Positions 5,973 to 9,181 of a stretch of DNA of 9,181 bases are shown here, piece after piece. Numbering within the stretch: the first letter of the stretch is position 1; each line of letters opens with the position of its first letter. Both the position numbers and the translations under genes were made by a program. This stretch comes from Candidatus Campylobacter infans (GTDB lineage: Bacteria > Campylobacterota > Campylobacteria > Campylobacterales > Campylobacteraceae), in contig SPMW01000044.1 in assembly GCA_009827235.1 (NCBI GenBank), forward strand, positions 1-9,181. The letters run 5' to 3'. Below the pieces are notes generated by a model that ran no database searches, was not told the DNA's origin, and saw only the letters and a list, made by a program, of their open reading frames with translations.

Positions 5973-5975
5973 AAT

Positions 5976-6680
5976 CTAGCCTTTTAGGTTAAAAATACCA
6001 GAGTTTTGGCTATAAAATGGCATTATTTGAGTTTGAAAAACTTCACATTTTAGCTCTTTTACTAACAAGGCCGAAAAGCTATCATAAGGCGTGGCAACAC
6101 CGATAAATGCGCCATCTCTAATGCGCACGATAAGCGGAGCAAATTTCCCAAAAAGCAAATACAACTCCAAAGCATTGCTAAATGCGCGCATTTGAACTAA
6201 ACAATAAAAGCCATCATAAGCAAAAGGCAGGCTAATTACGCCATTTTTAAGGGCCAAAAGCATATCACATAAAATTTCAAAATCACTTACACTTTTACAA
6301 GCTAAAAGCCTATTTTTAATCTCATCAAACAGCCAGCTAAAATCGGCATTTTGTGGGTTTTGCATATTTTTAGAGTTTTGGGTATTAAAATTTGCTTGCT
6401 TTTGCTCATAACTTATACTAGCAAAAACGCGCTCAACCAAGCTTAAAGCATCATTTAACCCTACTCCATCTGGGCGTTTAAAAAGCGAGTTTATATTTAT
6501 TATGCCACCACTTTGCGTGCGGATATTTGCGTAGTATTTTGCTCCAACTTCTAGGGATTTTTGAGATTTTGTGCTAACTATGCGCGTGCCAAAACGCAGA
6601 TTATAACGCCACCAGCTCGTTTTTTCAAGCACTTCAATTAGCACCGGCAAGCTTGCGTTTATCATTGTTACTTGTTTCAT
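5976..6680 (-). CDS. Uncharacterised conserved protein between coaBC and uppS (Cj0823-like position)
   Basis: This 234-residue protein matches no family I recognise. There is no signal peptide and no clear membrane helix, so it is probably cytoplasmic. Residues 1-65 look like a small beta-rich domain (RYNLRFGTRIVS, LEVGAKYYANIR). Residues 92-112 are a Gln/Asn-rich linker. The rest is helical with aromatic residues, ending in a hydrophobic stretch (LPLIVRIRDGAFIGVA-like, about 182-196) and a conserved-looking C-terminal FNLKG. It starts on an ATGA overlap with the coaBC stop and ends 3 bp before uppS, so the three are surely co-transcribed and translationally coupled. From memory C. jejuni has an unnamed gene at the same place (Cj0823). 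The coding reality is strong because of the tight packing and ordinary codon use; the function is unknown. Confidence 0.85.
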   Translation of the reverse strand: MKQVTMINASLPVLIEVLEKTSWWRYNLRFGTRIVSTKSQKSLEVGAKYYANIRTQSGGIININSLFKRPDGVGLNDALSLVERVFASISYEQKQANFNTQNSKNMQNPQNADFSWLFDEIKNRLLACKSVSDFEILCDMLLALKNGVISLPFAYDGFYCLVQMRAFSNALELYLLFGKFAPLIVRIRDGAFIGVATPYDSFSALLVKELKCEVFQTQIMPFYSQNSGIFNLKG

Positions 6681-7858
6681 AATCTTTTGCTAAGCTCTAC
6701 AATTTGAGTGGCTATTTGCATTTTGTGATTTAAGGCTAGATGTGTGCTAGCGTTTTTGCTAATAAACTCTATTTCATTTTGCTCGCTACCAAAATAATTT
6801 TTTTCATCTAAAATATTTAAGCAAACCGCGTCCAAGCCTTTATTATCTAGCATTTGTTTAGCATTTTTTAGGGCGATTTTTTCGTCCATTTCCATTTTGA
6901 AGCCAATTTTTTTACATTTAAGCTTGATAGAGCTTAAAATATCAATGTTTTGGGTTAATTCTAAAAGCAAATTTTGCCCCGTTTTTTTAATCTTGCCGCT
7001 TTTTGCGTTTAAAGGCACAAAATCGCTTACTGCTGCTGCCATAATGAGCAAATCATCGCTTTTTAATTTAAATGAATTTATGCGCTCTAAAAGCTGCGCT
7101 GAGCTTGTAAAATGCAAGCTTTCAAAGGGTAGATTTTCATAAGAGTTTGAACTAATCAAACTAACATTTGCCCCAGCAAAAAAATAAGCATAAGCAAGAT
7201 AAAAGGCCATTTTGCCACTTGAAAAATTCGTAATAGCGCGCACATCATCGATTTTTTCGATAGTTGCGCCACCTGTAATAAGCACTGATTTTTTCTCCCA
7301 AAAGCTATCTTTTTTTAGCTCTTTAATGGCGTGCTTGATTATAAGCTGCAAATCTAGCAAAGCACCCTTGCCAAAATCACCACAAGCTAGGCATTTTTCC
7401 ATAGTATCAAGCACGCAAAAACCGCGATCTTTTAGCGTTTGGAGAGAGTTTTGCGTGGCGGGATTTTCTAGCATTTTTACATTCATTGCTGGGGCTAGGA
7501 TTTTGGGCGCATTGCTTGCTAAAATCGCATCTAGCATAGGATTATCAGCGATGCCAGAAGCGATTTTGCTTATGGTGTTTGCGGTGGCTGGGGCGATGAT
7601 TATAAGGTCGCTTTTAGCATATTGTATGTGGCTAATGCCATTGGCCCAGCTTTCATTTTTAAAGCAAAGCACCTTATGCCCGCTTAAAGCCTCAAAGCCA
7701 AGATCACTAGTAAATTTAAGAGCATTTTCGCTAAGTGCTACTCTAACATCAGCACCAGCTTTTTTAAGCAAACTTAAAATTTCATAAGCTTTATAAAACG
7801 CCACGCTAGCGCTCACGCATAAAAGCACACTTTTATTTTTTAAAAAATCATTAAACAT
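6677..7858 (-). CDS. coaBC: Bifunctional phosphopantothenoylcysteine decarboxylase / phosphopantothenate-cysteine ligase (CoaBC, Dfp)
   Basis: This cytosolic enzyme of 393 residues carries out two successive steps of coenzyme A synthesis: ligating cysteine to 4'-phosphopantothenate and decarboxylating the product. The N-terminal FMN-binding CoaC half (about 1-180) has catalytic His77 (ISHIQYA), the substrate-binding PAMN motif (123-126) and the active-site cysteine Cys159 in CLACGDFGKG. The CoaB half (about 188-393) has TGGATIEKIDDVR (195-207), NFSSGKM (211-217, with the Asn that binds the acyl-cytidylate), AAAVSDF (274-280) and the lysine cluster KIKK (289-292). Length is typical (about 390-406). 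The start at 7858 has GAAAGA about 8 nt upstream and a candidate promoter at 7900-7905. Its stop overlaps the next gene by 4 bp. Both active sites look intact. Confidence 0.97.
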   Translation of the reverse strand: MFNDFLKNKSVLLCVSASVAFYKAYEILSLLKKAGADVRVALSENALKFTSDLGFEALSGHKVLCFKNESWANGISHIQYAKSDLIIIAPATANTISKIASGIADNPMLDAILASNAPKILAPAMNVKMLENPATQNSLQTLKDRGFCVLDTMEKCLACGDFGKGALLDLQLIIKHAIKELKKDSFWEKKSVLITGGATIEKIDDVRAITNFSSGKMAFYLAYAYFFAGANVSLISSNSYENLPFESLHFTSSAQLLERINSFKLKSDDLLIMAAAVSDFVPLNAKSGKIKKTGQNLLLELTQNIDILSSIKLKCKKIGFKMEMDEKIALKNAKQMLDNKGLDAVCLNILDEKNYFGSEQNEIEFISKNASTHLALNHKMQIATQIVELSKRL

Positions 7859-7895
7859 TGTTATCTTTCAATTTACTAGCAAGAATGCTATAAAA

Positions 7896-7949
7896 CAAAA
7901 GTATAAAGCCAAAATTTTAATCTTAAAAAGCATAAATTAAAATTTCGGC
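7896..7949 (-). terminator. Probable intrinsic terminator of glmU
   Basis: Bases 7936-7949 pair with 7908-7921 over 14 positions around a 14-base loop. The one non-matching position (7946 with 7911) becomes a G-U wobble in - strand RNA but an A-C mismatch in + strand RNA, so the fold fits - strand transcripts best. The stem is GCC-capped at its base and is followed on the - strand by TTTATACTTTTG. It lies about 80 bp past the glmU stop. The T tract is interrupted, so termination may be partial. Confidence 0.5.
7900..7905 (-). promoter_or_regulatory. Candidate promoter (-10 TATACT) for coaBC-unknown-uppS
   Basis: TATACT on the - strand matches TATAAT at five of six bases and lies about 42 bp before the coaBC ATG, giving a leader of roughly 35 nt. 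A second, weaker box (TATAGC, 7887-7892) follows. There is no -35 box. The element sits directly after the hairpin at 7908-7949, in the T-rich tail of that possible terminator. Confidence 0.38.
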
Positions 7950-8012
7950 CTTTAATATTGAAATTTTAACTATTTAACCAAGCAAAATAAGGCTTTAAAT
8001 TTTAAATCAAGC

Positions 8013-8032
8013 AAATTTTAATATTAAAATTT
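8013..8032. repeat. 20-bp perfect palindrome overlapping the glmU stop codon
   Basis: Bases 8013-8032 (AAATTTTAATATTAAAATTT) are a perfect inverted repeat, and the last base is also part of the glmU stop codon (8032-8034). It is preceded by GC, giving the word GCAAATTTTAA shared with the 5103-5293 repeats. No T run follows on the - strand, so it is not a standard terminator. The rest of the 173-bp gap (7859-8031) holds only the terminator and promoter candidates noted nearby. Confidence 0.6.
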
Positions 8033-9181
8033 TACTTTTTTGAACCAAAAAGCTTGTAAAAGCCGTTTTCTTTATTTTCTTGTTTTGAGCGAGCGATTAC
8101 TAAATCGCCCTTTTTGCTGTTTTGAGTAACCACAGAACCAGCAGCAATGGCCGTATCATCAGCAATACACACAGGCGCTACAAAGGCAGTGTTTGAGCCG
8201 ACAAATACATTTTTGCCTATTTTTGTTTGATGTTTTTTTACTCCATCGTAATTACAAGTAACCGTGCCACAGCCGATATTTGAGCCAACTCCAATCTCGC
8301 AATCGCCAAGATAGCTTAAATGCCCTGCTTTTACTCCATTTAAATTAGCATTTTTAAGCTCTACGAAATTGCCAATTTGTGTGTGTTTTATAATGCTGTG
8401 CGGGCGCAAATGCGCCATAGGGCCAATTTGGCTATTTTCTACTACGCTATTTTCTACGATAGAGCCTGCTTTAATGTGCGCATTTTTTATCTTGCTTTGG
8501 ACAATCACAGCCCCGCTTTCAATCACGCTATTTTCTATCTCGCATTCGCCTTTTATTACGACATTTGGCCATAATTCGCACTCGCCCTCTAAGCTTACGC
8601 GCACATCTATATAAATATTATCTGGCAAATGCATTATTACGCCATTTCTTAAATGCGTTTCTTTGATTCTTTGGCTCATTATAGACTCAGCCTGAGCCAA
8701 GGCAAACTTATCATTTACGCCCAAAAAATCACTATCATTAACTAGCACATGCCCCACCCTGAGATTTAGGCCAAAGGCTAGGGATATACAATCTGTTAGA
8801 TAGTATTCGTTGCTGGAATTTTTATTTGAAATTTTAGGTAAAAGCTCTTTTAAAACGGCGGTTTTAAAGCTATAAACACCGCTATTGCATAATTTAATGC
8901 TTTTTTGCATTTCATCTGCATCTTTTTGCTCAACTATATCTATAACGCTTGAATCAGGCCCTAAAACTACGCGCCCATAGCCATTTGGGTTATTTGTCTT
9001 AAATACCGCGATATTCACATCTGCGCCAGTATCTGCTATGATGTGTAAATGCCTAGCTTTAATCAAAGGTATATCAGCACAAAGTATTACCACGCGGTCA
9101 TTTTTAACGCTATTTATAGCAGCCATCACAGCTCCACCAGTGCCTGGATGGCTTTGTATATTTTGACGAGCTAAATGCACC
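8032..9181 (-). CDS. glmU: Bifunctional GlmU: UDP-GlcNAc pyrophosphorylase / glucosamine-1-phosphate acetyltransferase, 5' end cut by window edge
   Basis: This cytosolic enzyme acetylates glucosamine-1-phosphate from acetyl-CoA and then couples it to UTP, giving UDP-GlcNAc for peptidoglycan and lipid A/surface glycans. About 382 residues are visible; roughly 50-70 N-terminal residues, including the nucleotide-binding GxGTRM loop, lie outside. The first visible codon, GTG at 9180, is internal. In visible numbering: GTGGA (13-17), CADIPLI with Mg2+-ligand Asp36 (34-40), NGYGR (66-70), EYYLTD (125-130) and GVND (154-157) complete the uridylyltransferase domain. The left-handed beta-helix follows from about 180, with LRPHSI (258-263), GNFVELK (270-276), catalytic His287 in KAGHLSYLGD, and TCNYDGVKKHQTKIG (308-322). 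The C-terminus ends ENGFYKLFGSKK. The stop overlaps a palindrome. It is probably the first gene of this group, with its own terminator. Confidence 0.97.
   Translation of the reverse strand, partial: VHLARQNIQSHPGTGGAVMAAINSVKNDRVVILCADIPLIKARHLHIIADTGADVNIAVFKTNNPNGYGRVVLGPDSSVIDIVEQKDADEMQKSIKLCNSGVYSFKTAVLKELLPKISNKNSSNEYYLTDCISLAFGLNLRVGHVLVNDSDFLGVNDKFALAQAESIMSQRIKETHLRNGVIMHLPDNIYIDVRVSLEGECELWPNVVIKGECEIENSVIESGAVIVQSKIKNAHIKAGSIVENSVVENSQIGPMAHLRPHSIIKHTQIGNFVELKNANLNGVKAGHLSYLGDCEIGVGSNIGCGTVTCNYDGVKKHQTKIGKNVFVGSNTAFVAPVCIADDTAIAAGSVVTQNSKKGDLVIARSKQENKENGFYKLFGSKK

Overview
The window looks like chromosome from an epsilonproteobacterium, most likely a Campylobacter outside the C. 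jejuni core (fetus/hyointestinalis/lanienae-like; genus is a confident inference, species is not). The reasons are the low-GC coding DNA, gaps saturated with TTTTAAAA-type words, the protein sequences, and the gene order glmU - coaBC - unknown gene - uppS - prepilin peptidase, which from memory matches the C. jejuni Cj0821-Cj0825 neighbourhood.

Layout. On the + strand at the left edge is the 3' part of a type II secretion/type IV pilin-like gene (1-413), closed by a very strong intrinsic terminator (446-480). A 670-bp convergent gap (414-1083) follows. It contains no convincing gene, but it holds a GC-rich, G-skewed island (about 600-815) and three copies of a roughly 30-40 bp AT-rich repeat. 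Everything else is on the - strand. Read in the direction of transcription it is: glmU (3' part, 9181-8032), a 173-bp gap with a probable terminator/promoter, coaBC (7858-6677), an uncharacterised gene overlapping it by 4 bp (6680-5976), uppS (5972-5295), a 229-bp gap made mostly of degenerate 43-bp tandem repeats, a prepilin peptidase (5065-4256), an M23 peptidoglycan hydrolase (4196-3015), mgtE (3005-1650) and a NUDIX hydrolase (1665-1084) overlapping mgtE by 16 bp.

Functional picture. Several products act on the envelope. GlmU makes UDP-GlcNAc, UppS makes the undecaprenyl carrier, the M23 enzyme trims peptidoglycan (resembling H. pylori Csd3/HdpA), and the NUDIX enzyme probably hydrolyses nucleoside-diphosphate sugars. 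CoaBC supplies coenzyme A, whose acetyl form GlmU uses. MgtE imports Mg2+, which GlmU, UppS and NUDIX enzymes need. The prepilin peptidase would process pilin-like proteins such as the one at the left edge. This is mainly housekeeping DNA; I found no convincing new defence or mobile system. The oddities lie in the non-coding gaps: the GC island, the repeat families, and a terminator-promoter overlap upstream of coaBC.
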